Under the pieces are notes generated by a model that was not told the origin of the DNA, made no database searches, and saw nothing but the letters and a program-made list of their open reading frames with translations. Below are positions 16,413 to 26,176 of a stretch of DNA of 64,000 bases, in pieces. Numbering within the stretch: position 1 is the stretch's first letter; every line of letters starts with the position of its first letter. Location: the NCBI RefSeq assembly GCF_010747415.1, contig NZ_JAAGNZ010000002.1:1612001-1676000 (forward strand). Direction: 5' to 3'. The position numbers were made by a program, and so were the translations under genes. Source of the DNA: Spirosoma agri (GTDB lineage Bacteria; Bacteroidota; Bacteroidia; Cytophagales; Spirosomataceae).

Positions 16413-18680
16413 TTACTTACCCTGTGCTTCTACCACCGCAATGGCCACCATATTGACGATTTCGCGTTCTGATGAGCCGAGTTGTAATACGTACACCGGT
16501 TTACGAATACCGAGCAGAATAGGGCCGATGGCATCGAAACCGGCTGCTTCCGACATCAAGTTATAGGCGATATTGGCCGCTGACAGATTGGGGAAAATAA
16601 GTGTATTCGCGCCTTCATCGGCCAGTGTGCTGAATGGGTGATTCTGCTGAAGCAACTCCGTGTTGAACGCCAAGTGCGCCTGAATTTCCCCATCGACGAT
16701 GAGGTCGGGATGTTTCCGTTGCAGAATTTCGACCGCCCGATTCATCTTTTCCGCGTCGTCCCCTTTTGCACTGCCAAAGTTTGAGTATGTTACCAGTGCA
16801 ATGCGGGGTTTGATGTTGAACCGCTCAACCGTACGCGCGGTCATCTCCGTGATTTCAACGATTTCTTCGGCTGTCGGATTGAAATTGACCGTTGTATCGG
16901 AGAAAAATAAAGGACCGCGTTTGGTGAGCAAAATGTACATACCCGCCACTTTCTGCACACCTGGCTCCTTACCGATCACTTGCAACGCGGGCCGGATCGT
17001 ATCGGGGTAGCTGCGTGTCAGACCCGAAATGAGTGCATCGGCTTCGCCCGTTTCGACCATCATTGCCCCGAAATAATTGCGGTAATACATCATTTTCAGC
17101 GCTTCGGTGGCGTTGACACCTTTGCGCTTCCGCTTCTCGAAATAAATATTGGCAAAGCGTTGGATTAACTCATCCTGCTCGGGTGCGCGCGGATCGATGA
17201 TCGGAATTTGACCCAGATCCAGTCCGTTGTCCTTGATGATTTGCTGAATCTTAGCCGTTTCTCCCAGCAAGATCGGATACGCGATACCGTCGTCCCGGAC
17301 CTGTTGAGCCGCCTTGAGCACCTTTAGATTTTCAGCATCGGCGAAAACAACACGTTTCGGGTTCGTTTTCGCTTTGGTGAGAATGACCCGTGAAATCTGG
17401 TTGTCCTGTCCGAGTCTTCGGGCGAGTTGCTGCTCATACGCATCCCAGTCTGAAATAGGCTGGCGTGCTACACCCGAGTCCATAGCGGCTTTGGCTACGG
17501 CTGGCGCAACGGTTGCCAGCAAGCGTGGATCGACTGGCTTGGGCAGAATATAGGTCCGGCTAAAGATCATGTTATCCTGGCCGTAAGCCAAATTAACGAT
17601 GTCAGGTACTGGCTTTTTGGCTAACTCCGCCAGGGCGTAAGTCGCTGCCAGTTTCATAGCCTCGTTGATTTCCGTGGCCCGAACGTCCAGGGCACCTCGA
17701 AAAATATAAGGAAAGCCCAGCACATTGTTGACCTGATTTGGGTAGTCTGACCGACCCGTAGCCATGATGATGTCAGGGCGAGCGGCCATAGCATCATCAT
17801 AACTGATTTCGGGAGTCGGGTTCGCCATCGCAAACACAATCGCATCGTTGGCCATCGAGCGAATCAGCTCCTGGCTAACAATGTTGCCTTTCGACAGACC
17901 AACGAACACATCGGCTCCGGCAAAGGCATCGGCCAGCGACTGAATGTTGCGGGTGGTCGCAAAAGGCCGCATAATATCACTGAGGTCGGCACGGTCGGCG
18001 CGGAGCGGTCCATTTACGTCGAACATAACGATGTTCTCGTACGTCGCGCCCAGTGCTACATATTGACGGGCGCAGGAAATAGCGGCTGCTCCGGCACCAA
18101 GAAAAACAAAATGTGAGGCCTCAATCTTTTTGCCGACCAGTTCAAGTGCATTCAGCAAAGCTGCCCCGCTGACAATGGCGGTGCCGTGCTGATCATCGTG
18201 CATAACCGGGATGTTCAGTTCCCGTTTGATGCGTTCTTCAATTTCAAAACATTCGGGTGCTTTGATATCTTCGAGATTTACCCCGCCAAAGGTCGGCTCC
18301 AGAATCTTAACGGTCCGGGCAAATTCGTCAACGTCTTTGGTATTCAGCTCGATGTCAAAAACATCGATGTCGGCATAGATCTTGAACAGTAAGCCCTTGC
18401 CTTCCATGACAGGTTTACTAGCCGCAGCGCCAATGTCGCCCAAGCCCAAAACCGCCGTTCCGTTGCTGATGACGGCCACGAGATTGCCTTTTGCGGTGTA
18501 TTTGTAGGCGTCGTCGGGATTGGCTTCGATAGCCAGACACGGTTCCGCCACGCCTGGTGAATAAGCAAGGGAGAGGTCGCGTTGGGTACTGTATTCTTTC
18601 GTCGGGATGACTTCAAGTTTACCCGGACGCCCCTTGGCGTGGTAATCAAGGGCATCTTCGCGCCGGATTTTCTGTTGCAT
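16413..18680 (-). CDS. maeB: NADP-dependent malic enzyme with phosphotransacetylase-like domain
   Basis: A 755-residue MaeB-type enzyme that decarboxylates malate to pyruvate, yielding NADPH. Residues 1 to about 425 form the malic enzyme part: [32 protein letters not shown] and the nucleotide site [13 protein letters not shown]. Residues from about 430 form a phosphate acetyltransferase-like domain ([34 protein letters not shown]) which in this class is thought to be regulatory, binding acetyl-CoA, rather than catalytic. The ATG at 18680 gives the typical [14 protein letters not shown] start. It may be co-transcribed with trpS. Confidence 0.95.
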   Translation of the reverse strand: MQQKIRREDALDYHAKGRPGKLEVIPTKEYSTQRDLSLAYSPGVAEPCLAIEANPDDAYKYTAKGNLVAVISNGTAVLGLGDIGAAASKPVMEGKGLLFKIYADIDVFDIELNTKDVDEFARTVKILEPTFGGVNLEDIKAPECFEIEERIKRELNIPVMHDDQHGTAIVSGAALLNALELVGKKIEASHFVFLGAGAAAISCARQYVALGATYENIVMFDVNGPLRADRADLSDIMRPFATTRNIQSLADAFAGADVFVGLSKGNIVSQELIRSMANDAIVFAMANPTPEISYDDAMAARPDIIMATGRSDYPNQVNNVLGFPYIFRGALDVRATEINEAMKLAATYALAELAKKPVPDIVNLAYGQDNMIFSRTYILPKPVDPRLLATVAPAVAKAAMDSGVARQPISDWDAYEQQLARRLGQDNQISRVILTKAKTNPKRVVFADAENLKVLKAAQQVRDDGIAYPILLGETAKIQQIIKDNGLDLGQIPIIDPRAPEQDELIQRFANIYFEKRKRKGVNATEALKMMYYRNYFGAMMVETGEADALISGLTRSYPDTIRPALQVIGKEPGVQKVAGMYILLTKRGPLFFSDTTVNFNPTAEEIVEITEMTARTVERFNIKPRIALVTYSNFGSAKGDDAEKMNRAVEILQRKHPDLIVDGEIQAHLAFNTELLQQNHPFSTLADEGANTLIFPNLSAANIAYNLMSEAAGFDAIGPILLGIRKPVYVLQLGSSEREIVNMVAIAVVEAQGK

Positions 18681-18874
18681 AACAGCTTGGTTGATGAACG
18701 TTTGTTGTACAGTTTGGAGCGCGAAGGTACGGAAAAAGCCGGGAGCAAACCGGCTTTCCCTGATTTACTACGTGAATGTGACTGGTATCGCTGAGTCAGA
18801 TGATGGGGGTACTGCCGATTTTTTTGTCGGTCAACTAGCTGAGAATAAAAGGTGCGAGCAGCGGAAACGGGTGA

Positions 18875-19636
18875 TCAATTCCACATGTGGTTCGCTTCGG
18901 TCAGTATGATCGGTTGACCATCCGTAACGACAATGGTCTGCTCATGCTGTACGGCAAAACTGTTCTTGGCAACCAATGTCCAGCCATCGCCTTTTTCGTG
19001 CGCATACGTGGCTTTGGTCGATAGAAACGTTTCGATGGCTACGACTGAGTTTTTTCTGAACCGGGTCGTGTTGGTCCGATCGTAATAACAAAGAATTTCG
19101 TGGGGCTCCTCATGTAAACTCCGGCCAACGCCATGCCCTGCCAGATTCTTGATCACTCGATAACCGGATCGCTTAGCTTCCGTTTCGATCAACCGGCCAA
19201 TCTCGGCTATGCGCACTCCTCCCTTGATCTGACTGATTGCTTTTGCCAGAATTCGTTTGGAAGCATTCACCAGATCCGTATGCTGAAAAAGATCCTGCCC
19301 CACCACGAAGGAACCGCCATTATCCGACCAGTAGCCATTCAGTTCGGCGGACACGTCAATATTAACGAGATCGCCATCCTGAAGAATGCGTTTGCTGGAA
19401 GGAATACCATGACAAACTTCATCATTCAAGCTGATGCAGGTCCAGCCGGGAAAACCATACGTCAGCTTAGGAGCTGACTTGGCTCCACGCAGGTCCAGCA
19501 GCTGGCGACCGTATTCATCGAGTTCTTTGGTCGACATGCCCGGCTTGGCATACTGCTGCATCAGGTTCAGCGTCGATCCGACAACCTCGCTGATGGCCTG
19601 CATACCCATCAGGTCTTCCTGAGATGCTAATGACAT
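18875..19636 (-). CDS. map: Type I methionine aminopeptidase
   Basis: A 253-residue enzyme that removes N-terminal Met from nascent proteins using a two-metal site. The ligands are visible: Asp in NIDVSAELNGYWSDNG (two Asp), His in LAGHGVGRSLHEEP, Glu in VAIETFLS and Glu in QHEQTIVV. The substrate His lies in NDEVCHGIPS. Length is normal for the short bacterial form. It is a stand-alone map, not in a ribosomal-protein operon. The 194 bases between it and maeB show no gene. Confidence 0.94.
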   Translation of the reverse strand: MSLASQEDLMGMQAISEVVGSTLNLMQQYAKPGMSTKELDEYGRQLLDLRGAKSAPKLTYGFPGWTCISLNDEVCHGIPSSKRILQDGDLVNIDVSAELNGYWSDNGGSFVVGQDLFQHTDLVNASKRILAKAISQIKGGVRIAEIGRLIETEAKRSGYRVIKNLAGHGVGRSLHEEPHEILCYYDRTNTTRFRKNSVVAIETFLSTKATYAHEKGDGWTLVAKNSFAVQHEQTIVVTDGQPIILTEANHMWN

Positions 19637-19728
19637 AGGGTTATGAGTTTTATTGGTTGAACGGCGGGTGCCAACTCTTTATTGAGCTTGGCGATTAAAC
19701 GATGAATTGCCCGCTCGTCAATAAGCTA

Positions 19729-20148
19729 CTAGGAACTCTGACTCTTTAGAATCTCATAGAACTCTTCAAGACCAATAACGTTAATCCTAGGGAATTCAAC
19801 TGTGGCTAATACATTGAAGTGCTTGTCTTCAGTTACTAAATAATCAACGCCACCAGCAATTGCACAGTCAGAAAATTTGTTGTCATCGGGGTCAGCGGTA
19901 ATTAACCACCAGTAAAAAGAAACATTGACCAGTTCTACATTCGGTGAATTAATCAATGCTTCCAGTACAGTATCTGCTACATCTCGTCGCCCGAATCCCC
20001 ACTCGATAATTTCATCATATTCCGCCAAAATATCAGTAGTAACACAGAGCGTAAATTTCCCTGAAAAGATTGCCTGATATAACCAGTGAGAGGATGATTT
20101 TGTAGAAATTGAGCTAAGGAGTTGGTTTGTATCAACGACGACTTTCAT
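19729..20148 (-). CDS. PIN-domain toxin (COG1569-type)
   Basis: A 139-residue PIN nuclease of the putative toxin-antitoxin family. Acidic residues expected for metal binding are present: Asp6 in VVVDTNQLLSS, Glu in ILAEYDEII, and Asp residues in DPDDNKFSDCAIAGG and TEDKHF. It probably cleaves RNA when freed from its partner. The start overlaps the partner stop by four bases (ATGA), the standard arrangement for such pairs. The pair is visibly more AT-rich than ribF and map, suggesting acquisition by transfer. Confidence 0.82.
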   Translation of the reverse strand: MKVVVDTNQLLSSISTKSSSHWLYQAIFSGKFTLCVTTDILAEYDEIIEWGFGRRDVADTVLEALINSPNVELVNVSFYWWLITADPDDNKFSDCAIAGGVDYLVTEDKHFNVLATVEFPRINVIGLEEFYEILKSQSS

Positions 20149-20393
20149 GTAGGCGTGTTATCGCTTTTGTCTACCTTATACTCTGTGCGTAGGTGCCTCT
20201 TACGCCAATCAGTCATAGTTTTCTCAGTGAATCCGTTTTCATCCCAACTATCATCGGCTAATTTAGCCGCTTTTCGCGCGAAGTAATCAGAAAGTAGTTG
20301 CTTGATTTCCAATAGGTCGTCATTGGAGACTGGGCGAGAGAAAACTTTCAATAATTCAAGTTGAAGGTTCGACAGTGGCTGACTAGTCTGCAT
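20145..20393 (-). CDS. Antitoxin-like partner of the PIN toxin
   Basis: An 82-residue, mostly helical protein from ATG 20393 (the frame runs on to a TTG at 20429). It contains LKVFSRPVSNDDLLEIKQLL and SDYFARKAAKLADDSWDENG, a pattern I associate with short proteins encoded beside PIN toxins in Bacteroidota. No DNA-binding motif is obvious. The overlap with the toxin start and the size support an antitoxin role, which is inferred. It starts 42 bases after the ribF stop, so it may be read from the same transcript. Confidence 0.65.
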   Translation of the reverse strand: MQTSQPLSNLQLELLKVFSRPVSNDDLLEIKQLLSDYFARKAAKLADDSWDENGFTEKTMTDWRKRHLRTEYKVDKSDNTPT

Positions 20394-20435
20394 AATCTTA
20401 TTGTTTACCAGTTTTACAATATTATACAATAATGC

Positions 20436-21365
20436 TCAACCGACTAACACCGCCCGCGCCGACTCTTCATCGCGCTTTAACTGGGCTACTAAAGCCGGTA
20501 GACCGTCGAACTTCTGCTCGGGGCGAAGAAACTCGCGGAACCGCAAGGTCATGTGTTCGCCGTAAATGTCCTTGTTAAAGTCGAAAATATACGTTTCTAT
20601 CGTCTGGTGGGTTCCGGCAACGGTTGGCCGAAAACCAATATTGAGCATACCACCATACGTCTGGTCCGCATGAACGACATCAACCGCATAGACGCCATTG
20701 GCCGGAATGAGTTTGATCGGGTCATCCACTTGTAGATTTGCCGTTGGAAAACCAATCGTACGGCCAAGCTGCTGCCCTTTCACAACCGTTCCGGTCAGGG
20801 TATACTGCCGTCCCAGAAACAGATTTGCCGTATGAACATTACCCTCTTGCAAGGCCAGACGGATTTTGGACGAACTAACGCCCACCGCTTCGACATCCTG
20901 CCGGGGAATCTCTTCGACCTCGAAACCATACTCGCTCTGGTGAGCCTTGATGTAATCAAAGCCCCCTTCCCGGTCGCGGCCAAACCGGTGATCATAGCCA
21001 ATGACCAGTTTCCGGGTGCCGATTTTATCAATCAGAATCTGCTGGATGTATTCGGCTGACGTCAACTCGGAAAAGGAACGCGTGAATGGAATGACAACCA
21101 AGTGATCGACACCCGCCTGTTCGATCAGGTCGATTTTTTCGTCCAGCGTAGTCAGCAGCTTAAGGTCCTGACTGTCGTTGGACACTACGGTACGGGGATG
21201 AGGCCAGTAGGTGATTAGCACCGATTCACCCCCGCTGGTCTGAGCAACTTCGGTTAGGCGGGTCAGAATGGTCTGATGTCCACGGTGGACACCATCGAAC
21301 GTGCCGCTGGTAACAACAGCATTGGGAAGGGGAGAAATCTCGTCGAGACCGCGGTGAACTATCAT
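20436..21365 (-). CDS. ribF: Bifunctional riboflavin kinase / FAD synthetase
   Basis: A 309-residue enzyme making FMN and then FAD from riboflavin. The N-terminal nucleotidyltransferase part shows TSGTFDGVHRGHQTIL and GYDHRFGRDREGGF. The C-terminal kinase part shows GRTIGFPTANL, NIGFRPTV and ETYIFDFNKDIYGEH. The start ATG at 21365 overlaps the truB stop (ATGA), so translation is coupled; an upstream in-frame codon at 21395 lies inside truB and is not needed. truB-ribF adjacency is a widely conserved arrangement. Confidence 0.95.
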   Translation of the reverse strand: MIVHRGLDEISPLPNAVVTSGTFDGVHRGHQTILTRLTEVAQTSGGESVLITYWPHPRTVVSNDSQDLKLLTTLDEKIDLIEQAGVDHLVVIPFTRSFSELTSAEYIQQILIDKIGTRKLVIGYDHRFGRDREGGFDYIKAHQSEYGFEVEEIPRQDVEAVGVSSSKIRLALQEGNVHTANLFLGRQYTLTGTVVKGQQLGRTIGFPTANLQVDDPIKLIPANGVYAVDVVHADQTYGGMLNIGFRPTVAGTHQTIETYIFDFNKDIYGEHMTLRFREFLRPEQKFDGLPALVAQLKRDEESARAVLVG

Positions 21366-22090
21366 AGCGTTGATGGAAGAATGTCTGGACGGCATCTGGC
21401 GATAAAGCTGTCGAGCGTATCGGCGTTTTCTACCCGAAAATCACCAATGCGTGTCCGGCGGAGGCTACTCATGTACGCGCCATTGTTCACCAGCAGCCCC
21501 AAATCACGTACCAGACTGCGAATATACGTGCCTTTGGAACACACGATACGAAAATCGATCTCCGGAAACCGGTCAGCGTTGACCTCAAAGACCGACACTG
21601 TAACATGACGGGATTTGATTCCGCCATCTACGCCTTCGGCGGTTTCACCGCGTCGCGCTTTTTCGTAGAGCCGTTCGCCGTTGACCCGAATCGCCGAATA
21701 AATCGGGGGCACTTGCAGAATATCGCCGGTAAGCTGTCGGGCGGCTTCCTGAATGTGTTCAATCGTAATACCCGACGTATCGAATTCAGCGTCGAAGGCC
21801 GTTTCCAGATCGACTGACGGGGTTGTTTTTCCCAGAACAAGGGTTCCGGTGTACTCTTTCTCCTGCGCCTGATACTGGTCGATCTGTTTGGTCATTTTAC
21901 CGGTGCAAAGAATCAGCAAACCCGTTGCGAGCGGATCGAGCGTGCCGGCATGGCCAATTTTCTTGAACTTACAGGCATATTTAAGCTTATTGGCCACGTC
22001 AAATGATGTCCAGGTAAGCGGCTTGTCAATTAATATAACCTGACCCGGATCGGGTTGACCGGGTGATGGAGATGCGTTTGGTTGCGACAC
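21362..22090 (-). CDS. truB: tRNA pseudouridine55 synthase
   Basis: TruB makes pseudouridine 55 in the T-loop of tRNAs. The family core is clear: [18 protein letters not shown], then [21 protein letters not shown], which holds the catalytic Asp (GTLDP), and RSLVRDLG with [10 protein letters not shown] near the end. The frame runs on to 22240 inside uppP; no ATG lies just before the conserved region, so a GTG at 22090 ([11 protein letters not shown]...) is chosen. Another GTG at 22123 is possible. With the GTG start the protein has 242 residues, normal for the short form. Confidence 0.92.
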   Translation of the reverse strand: MSQPNASPSPGQPDPGQVILIDKPLTWTSFDVANKLKYACKFKKIGHAGTLDPLATGLLILCTGKMTKQIDQYQAQEKEYTGTLVLGKTTPSVDLETAFDAEFDTSGITIEHIQEAARQLTGDILQVPPIYSAIRVNGERLYEKARRGETAEGVDGGIKSRHVTVSVFEVNADRFPEIDFRIVCSKGTYIRSLVRDLGLLVNNGAYMSSLRRTRIGDFRVENADTLDSFIARCRPDILPSTL

Positions 22091-22178
22091 GAACTGAAAA
22101 TAAAAAGAAGCACAAAGATACACGGAGTTGATTCTCCGCGCACCACCGTGCTTCTTGCTGTACTTACGTACGAATAGG

Positions 22179-23024
22179 TTAAATAACGTCCAGCTTAACG
22201 CCCGCAGCCACCAGACCGAGCAGCACCAAACCGAGGACAATGCGGTAATAGCCGAACACCTTAAACCCGTAGCGGTTTAGGAAACCAACGAACGCGCGAA
22301 TGGCCAGCATACCAACGATAAACGCAATGACATTGCCAATTAGCAGCGTCTGATAATCTTCGGGACGGAGAAGCTTGTATGTTTTCAGGAGTTTATAGCC
22401 CGAAGCGGCTGCCATTGTTGGAACGGCGAGGAAGAACGAAAATTCAGCGGCCTGGGTACGGCTAAGTCCTTGAAAAACACCGCCAATAATGGTTGCTGCT
22501 GACCGAGACACACCCGGCACCATCGCAATACACTGGAAGAAACCAATACGAATGGCATCCGGAACCGTGACCTCCCCATCTTTAGGTTGCCGGTTGATGA
22601 TCCGGTCGATAAAAACCAGAATGATACCGCCCACCAGCAACATGATCGCTACAACAACCACATTTTCGAGCAGGGAATCAATGAAGTCATTCAATATAAA
22701 ACCAATAACGGCGGCTGGCACGAACGCAATCAGAATTTTGCTGTAAAAGTCCAACATCGGCTGCAGCTTAGGCGGGAAGGACTTTAAATAAGACGGAATG
22801 GTAAAGGTGCCGGTACGCGCATTGACCATAAAACGGCGGTGATAGAGCACCAGTACCGATAGTATACAGCCAAATTGAACGTCGACCGTGTAGAGTTTGG
22901 TAAATTCGTTGCCGGCAATGCCAGCCAAAGAGGAGTAAATAATCATGTGGCCCGTTGAGGAAACCGGCAAAAACTCAGTCAATCCCTCAATGATAGCCAG
23001 CGCAATCGCGTGAATCAGATCCAT
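22179..23024 (-). CDS. uppP: Undecaprenyl-diphosphatase (BacA family)
   Basis: A 281-residue polytopic membrane enzyme that dephosphorylates undecaprenyl diphosphate for reuse as a cell-wall lipid carrier, and can give bacitracin resistance. Motifs are EGLTEFLPVSSTGHM near the N-terminus and VPGVSRSAATIIGG with the catalytic Arg and Ser. ATG 23024 (MDLIHAIALAIIEG) is the family start; the frame extends upstream without a good start. It sits between DUF3098 and truB in the conserved ftsX cluster. Confidence 0.95.
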   Translation of the reverse strand: MDLIHAIALAIIEGLTEFLPVSSTGHMIIYSSLAGIAGNEFTKLYTVDVQFGCILSVLVLYHRRFMVNARTGTFTIPSYLKSFPPKLQPMLDFYSKILIAFVPAAVIGFILNDFIDSLLENVVVVAIMLLVGGIILVFIDRIINRQPKDGEVTVPDAIRIGFFQCIAMVPGVSRSAATIIGGVFQGLSRTQAAEFSFFLAVPTMAAASGYKLLKTYKLLRPEDYQTLLIGNVIAFIVGMLAIRAFVGFLNRYGFKVFGYYRIVLGLVLLGLVAAGVKLDVI

Positions 23025-23046
23025 TATACAGGTGTAAAGCCACAAA

Positions 23047-23102
23047 TGTACGGCGTTATCCGATTGTAAGTGCGAAACTTTACAAGTGGATAACGCCGTA
23101 CA
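23047..23102 (-). terminator. Strong hairpin between the DUF3098 gene and uppP
   Basis: TGTACGGCGTTATCC at 23047-23061 and its exact complement at 23088-23102 pair over 15 bases. An inner TTGTAA/TTACAA pair extends the structure. It starts 12 bases after the DUF3098 stop and ends 22 bases before the uppP ATG. The downstream U-run on the minus strand is short (TTTG), so it may attenuate or be a processing site rather than terminate fully. Confidence 0.6.
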
Positions 23103-23114
23103 CAATTACTTTTT

Positions 23115-23453
23115 TTAGGCTTTGGGCCGGGCCAGAATCGCGAAAATTTCGAGAACGAAGCCGCTCATGACAACGATTGGCCCGAGTGTCAGACCCAGAA
23201 AGCCAAAACCAAATTCTTCTTTATCGAGGCTCATAATGAAGAAACCGGCCAGAATCGTTGCAATACCTGCCAACATCAACACGTAATTTTGCCGACCGAA
23301 TGGCAGCGCAGCCGCTGTATCCCGGCGGATCGGTTCAGAAATCGACGAGCGAAGGGGGGCTGGCTTAGGGGCGGGCGTAGTAACGACCGGAGCCTTTTTG
23401 ACTGGTTCTTCACGAGCCAGTGTAGCCGAGCTATATACTTTATCTTTTGCCAT
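23115..23453 (-). CDS. DUF3098 small membrane protein
   Basis: A 112-residue protein with a proline- and alanine-rich N-terminal tail, then two membrane segments: YVLMLAGIATILAGFFIM and FLGLTLGPIVVMSGFVLEIF. This matches the Bacteroidota-specific DUF3098 family, regularly encoded between ftsX and uppP. Function is unknown; the position suggests a link to the envelope or division. It lies 53 bases downstream of ftsX. Confidence 0.85.
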   Translation of the reverse strand: MAKDKVYSSATLAREEPVKKAPVVTTPAPKPAPLRSSISEPIRRDTAAALPFGRQNYVLMLAGIATILAGFFIMSLDKEEFGFGFLGLTLGPIVVMSGFVLEIFAILARPKA

Positions 23454-23506
23454 GTTCGTAAGTCAGTTATACGTCTTGTGTAATCATTGAATCCGTCTGC
23501 TTAATA

Positions 23507-24388
23507 TTAATACAACTCATCCAGGGTCAGACCAAGATACCGATGGACTGCCTGAAACGTGCTTAAAAAACCAATCAGAACACCCAGGCCAACGATTCCT
23601 GCCAGCAGGAAAATCAGTTTCTGCGTATCCTGAAACATAGCCAGTTCGGGTAGGTTATGAATCGCCAGTTGCAAACCAGCCAGCAGTAATGCAACGGCAA
23701 TGACCCCCGCCAGCAACCCCTGCCACATACCCCGACCCAGAAATGGCCGCGTTATAAACCCATTCGTTGCCCCAACCAGCTGCATACTGCGAATCAACAT
23801 CCGTTGCGAATGCAACGCCAGCCGGATGGTATTGTTCATCAGAACAACAATAATTATCAATAAGATCAGCGCAAAGGCCGACATTACGGCATAAATTTTT
23901 GTGATGTTTCGATTGATGCTGTCGACCAGATTTTCCTGATAGACGACTTCAAAAACACCATCGATTTCTTCCAGATCCTGTTTTACCTGCTGAAGCTTCG
24001 CTTCTTCGAAGTTCTCTTCAGTTAACTTGATCCGGTAGCTGTCGCGCAGGGGATTCTCACCCAGAAATTTTGAGAAATCCTCTTTCGTTTCGGCAATGAA
24101 CTCTTTGGCGGCAACGTCCTTGGGTACAAACGTCACCTGAGCCGCGCCGTTGGTTTTCAGAATATACGGTTTCTCGGCTATGGTCTGAGACAACTTCGTC
24201 ATCTTGCTGTCACTGAGACCCTTGTCGAGGAATGCCCTCATTTCATAATTCTCACGAATGTATGTTACTACTCGTTTCGACTGAATAGCCAGCATACCGC
24301 AGAACCCAATCAAAAACAAAGCCAGCGTCAGACTAAACAAAATCATGCCGCTGGGATACGTACCTACTCTTTTCTTTGTACGAGCCAT
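23507..24388 (-). CDS. ftsX: Cell-division permease-like protein FtsX
   Basis: A 293-residue FtsX: an N-terminal membrane helix (LFSLTLALFLIGFCGMLAI), a periplasmic domain of about 120 residues (MRAFLDKGLSDSKMTKLSQ...), then three helices ending GLGVLIGFLSTFQAVHRYL. With the ATPase FtsE (not in this window) it controls septal peptidoglycan hydrolases. It heads the run ftsX-DUF3098-uppP-truB-ribF and has a well-spaced promoter at 24411-24444. Confidence 0.94.
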   Translation of the reverse strand: MARTKKRVGTYPSGMILFSLTLALFLIGFCGMLAIQSKRVVTYIRENYEMRAFLDKGLSDSKMTKLSQTIAEKPYILKTNGAAQVTFVPKDVAAKEFIAETKEDFSKFLGENPLRDSYRIKLTEENFEEAKLQQVKQDLEEIDGVFEVVYQENLVDSINRNITKIYAVMSAFALILLIIIVVLMNNTIRLALHSQRMLIRSMQLVGATNGFITRPFLGRGMWQGLLAGVIAVALLLAGLQLAIHNLPELAMFQDTQKLIFLLAGIVGLGVLIGFLSTFQAVHRYLGLTLDELY

Positions 24389-24410
24389 TCAGGGGTTCGT
24401 CTTATTGAGA

Positions 24411-24444
24411 CAAAAATAACGGTTTCGACGGGTGAACCGCCCAA
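24411..24444 (-). promoter_or_regulatory. Putative promoter of the ftsX cluster
   Basis: On the minus strand TTG (24444-24442) is followed after 23 bases by TATTTTTG (24418-24411), matching the Bacteroidota TTG-N17-23-TAnnTTTG pattern. The -7 element ends 23 bases before the ftsX ATG. Confidence 0.5.
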
Positions 24445-24527
24445 TTTAAGAAAATTTAAGGGATATCGGGCAATAGACGCTGGCGAATGGGTCACTAGCC
24501 AGTATCGACCGGCCAATGGTCTACCCC

Positions 24528-26069
24528 TCATTTCCAGATCGGCTCCACGGAGCGAATCAGGACCGAGCGTAAGCCACTCCCGAAAAACTCAATACCCCGA
24601 CTGTTGGGTTTTGGGAAGATCTGATTCGTCAGGGTCACTTCGCCATTATTGCCGAAAACCTCCACTGATGAACGATCCACCCAGATCTGTAACGAAATTC
24701 GGCCGTTCTGTGGTTTAAGCGGGGCCGTAAATCGTCCCGAAAACTCTTTTTTGAACGCTATCTGACCCGACCGGCTGCGGTCAACGTAGAGTTGCTGCTT
24801 CGCGGGATCATAACCGATCACCGTTTCTTCGCCTTTTCCCGGCAGAGCCTCTTCTTTTTTTACCCGCACACCCACGCCGGTTTTGTCCGCTTCCAGTTCG
24901 AGTTGTAAACAGTACGTATCGCCCGTGAGGTTGTTACTGGCCAGACTCTCGTTCAACTGGGCAACATCCGTTCCGGTCCATTGGAAACTCGTGCCAAGCA
25001 GCGGTTTCAATTCCTGAATGGGTTGCTGACGCAGTTCATAACGGACCATAGGGTCCTGCACTTTGGCTAGCCGCAGCTCGCGCGGCAAGGTCATCGTTCC
25101 CCGAAAAGGGGTTGTTGGAATATCGTTGGCGTATTGCAGATTGTTCATCCAGCCAATACTGATGGCCCCCCGATTGCCCCGTCTCGGTAAATTGTTATAG
25201 GTGATAGCCGCGTAGTAATCTTTTCCCCAATCGACATAGCGCAGGTCGCCCGATTTTGATTCGTTGATGAAGGTTGATCCATTAAAACGGCCTACGTAAT
25301 ACTGCATGCCCGAACCGCCAGCGGGCGCATTGTTTCCCATCGACAGCAAAAGTACCCACTTGCGTTCCATTGTGCCATCGACCGGGACTTCTACCAGATC
25401 GGGACATTCCCAGACCGTAGCTGGTGTGTCGGTCGCGGTAAATTCGCCCCCTTTGACCCAGTTCTTTAGATTGGTCGACTTATAAAACAAGGCTTTCCGG
25501 TCGGTGGGCAGCAGCACGACCATTACCCAGTTTTGGGTCGGCTCATACCAGAAAACCTTCGGATCACGGAAATCTTTCCGGTTCAGATCGATGACCGGAT
25601 TCCCTGCGTATTTCGTCCAGGTGCGTCCTTTGTCCAGACTATAAGCAATATGCTGACTTTGTTTGTCTGGTTGAGCCCCCGTGTAAATAGCGACCATCGG
25701 TGTTTGCCCGGCCTGACCGAAGCCGCTGGTATTCGCCTTATCGACGACGCAGCTACCGGAGTAAATCATCGTTGATCCCTCTTCGGCGATGGCCGGCGGA
25801 AGCTCCTGCCAGTGAACCAGATCCCGGCTAATGGCGTGTCCCCAGGTCATATGCCCCCAGTGACTGTCAAACGGATTGTATTGATAAAACAGGTGATACT
25901 CCCCATCGTAATAGACCAGGCCATTAGGATCATTGATCCAGTTGGCGCGGGTTGAAAAGTGATACTGCGGACGGTAGGGCTGTTTATAGGTTGTGTCGCC
26001 GGTTGCACGCTGAGCCAGCACGGGAGTCATCAAGCCAAACACAAGCAATACCACAAGGGTACGAGTCAT
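24528..26069 (-). CDS. Glycoside hydrolase family 32 (fructan/sucrose hydrolase), secreted
   Basis: A 513-residue GH32 enzyme with a signal peptide (MTRTLVVLLVFGLMTPVLAQ). The nucleophile is Asp47 in NWINDPNG; the stabiliser lies in FRDPKVFW and the acid/base Glu in WECPDLV. A C-terminal beta-sandwich follows (LQIWVDRSSVEVFGNNGEV, typical of GH32). It should release fructose from levan, inulin or sucrose outside the cytoplasm. It stands alone, with no SusCD or fructokinase beside it, so the exact substrate is open. Confidence 0.93.
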   Translation of the reverse strand: MTRTLVVLLVFGLMTPVLAQRATGDTTYKQPYRPQYHFSTRANWINDPNGLVYYDGEYHLFYQYNPFDSHWGHMTWGHAISRDLVHWQELPPAIAEEGSTMIYSGSCVVDKANTSGFGQAGQTPMVAIYTGAQPDKQSQHIAYSLDKGRTWTKYAGNPVIDLNRKDFRDPKVFWYEPTQNWVMVVLLPTDRKALFYKSTNLKNWVKGGEFTATDTPATVWECPDLVEVPVDGTMERKWVLLLSMGNNAPAGGSGMQYYVGRFNGSTFINESKSGDLRYVDWGKDYYAAITYNNLPRRGNRGAISIGWMNNLQYANDIPTTPFRGTMTLPRELRLAKVQDPMVRYELRQQPIQELKPLLGTSFQWTGTDVAQLNESLASNNLTGDTYCLQLELEADKTGVGVRVKKEEALPGKGEETVIGYDPAKQQLYVDRSRSGQIAFKKEFSGRFTAPLKPQNGRISLQIWVDRSSVEVFGNNGEVTLTNQIFPKPNSRGIEFFGSGLRSVLIRSVEPIWK

Positions 26070-26176
26070 AACTAGTTACGTCAATAGAACAGGTCATTCG
26101 GTTGAACAACTCGGCAATTTGTCAATATTCCCCGTCTTACTGACAACTAAATTATCAACTGGCAATGTTATTTTCG

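Noticed and set aside
19637-20435. Insertion sequence around the PIN pair
   Set aside because: No transposase, terminal inverted repeats or target duplication could be found around the AT-rich segment.
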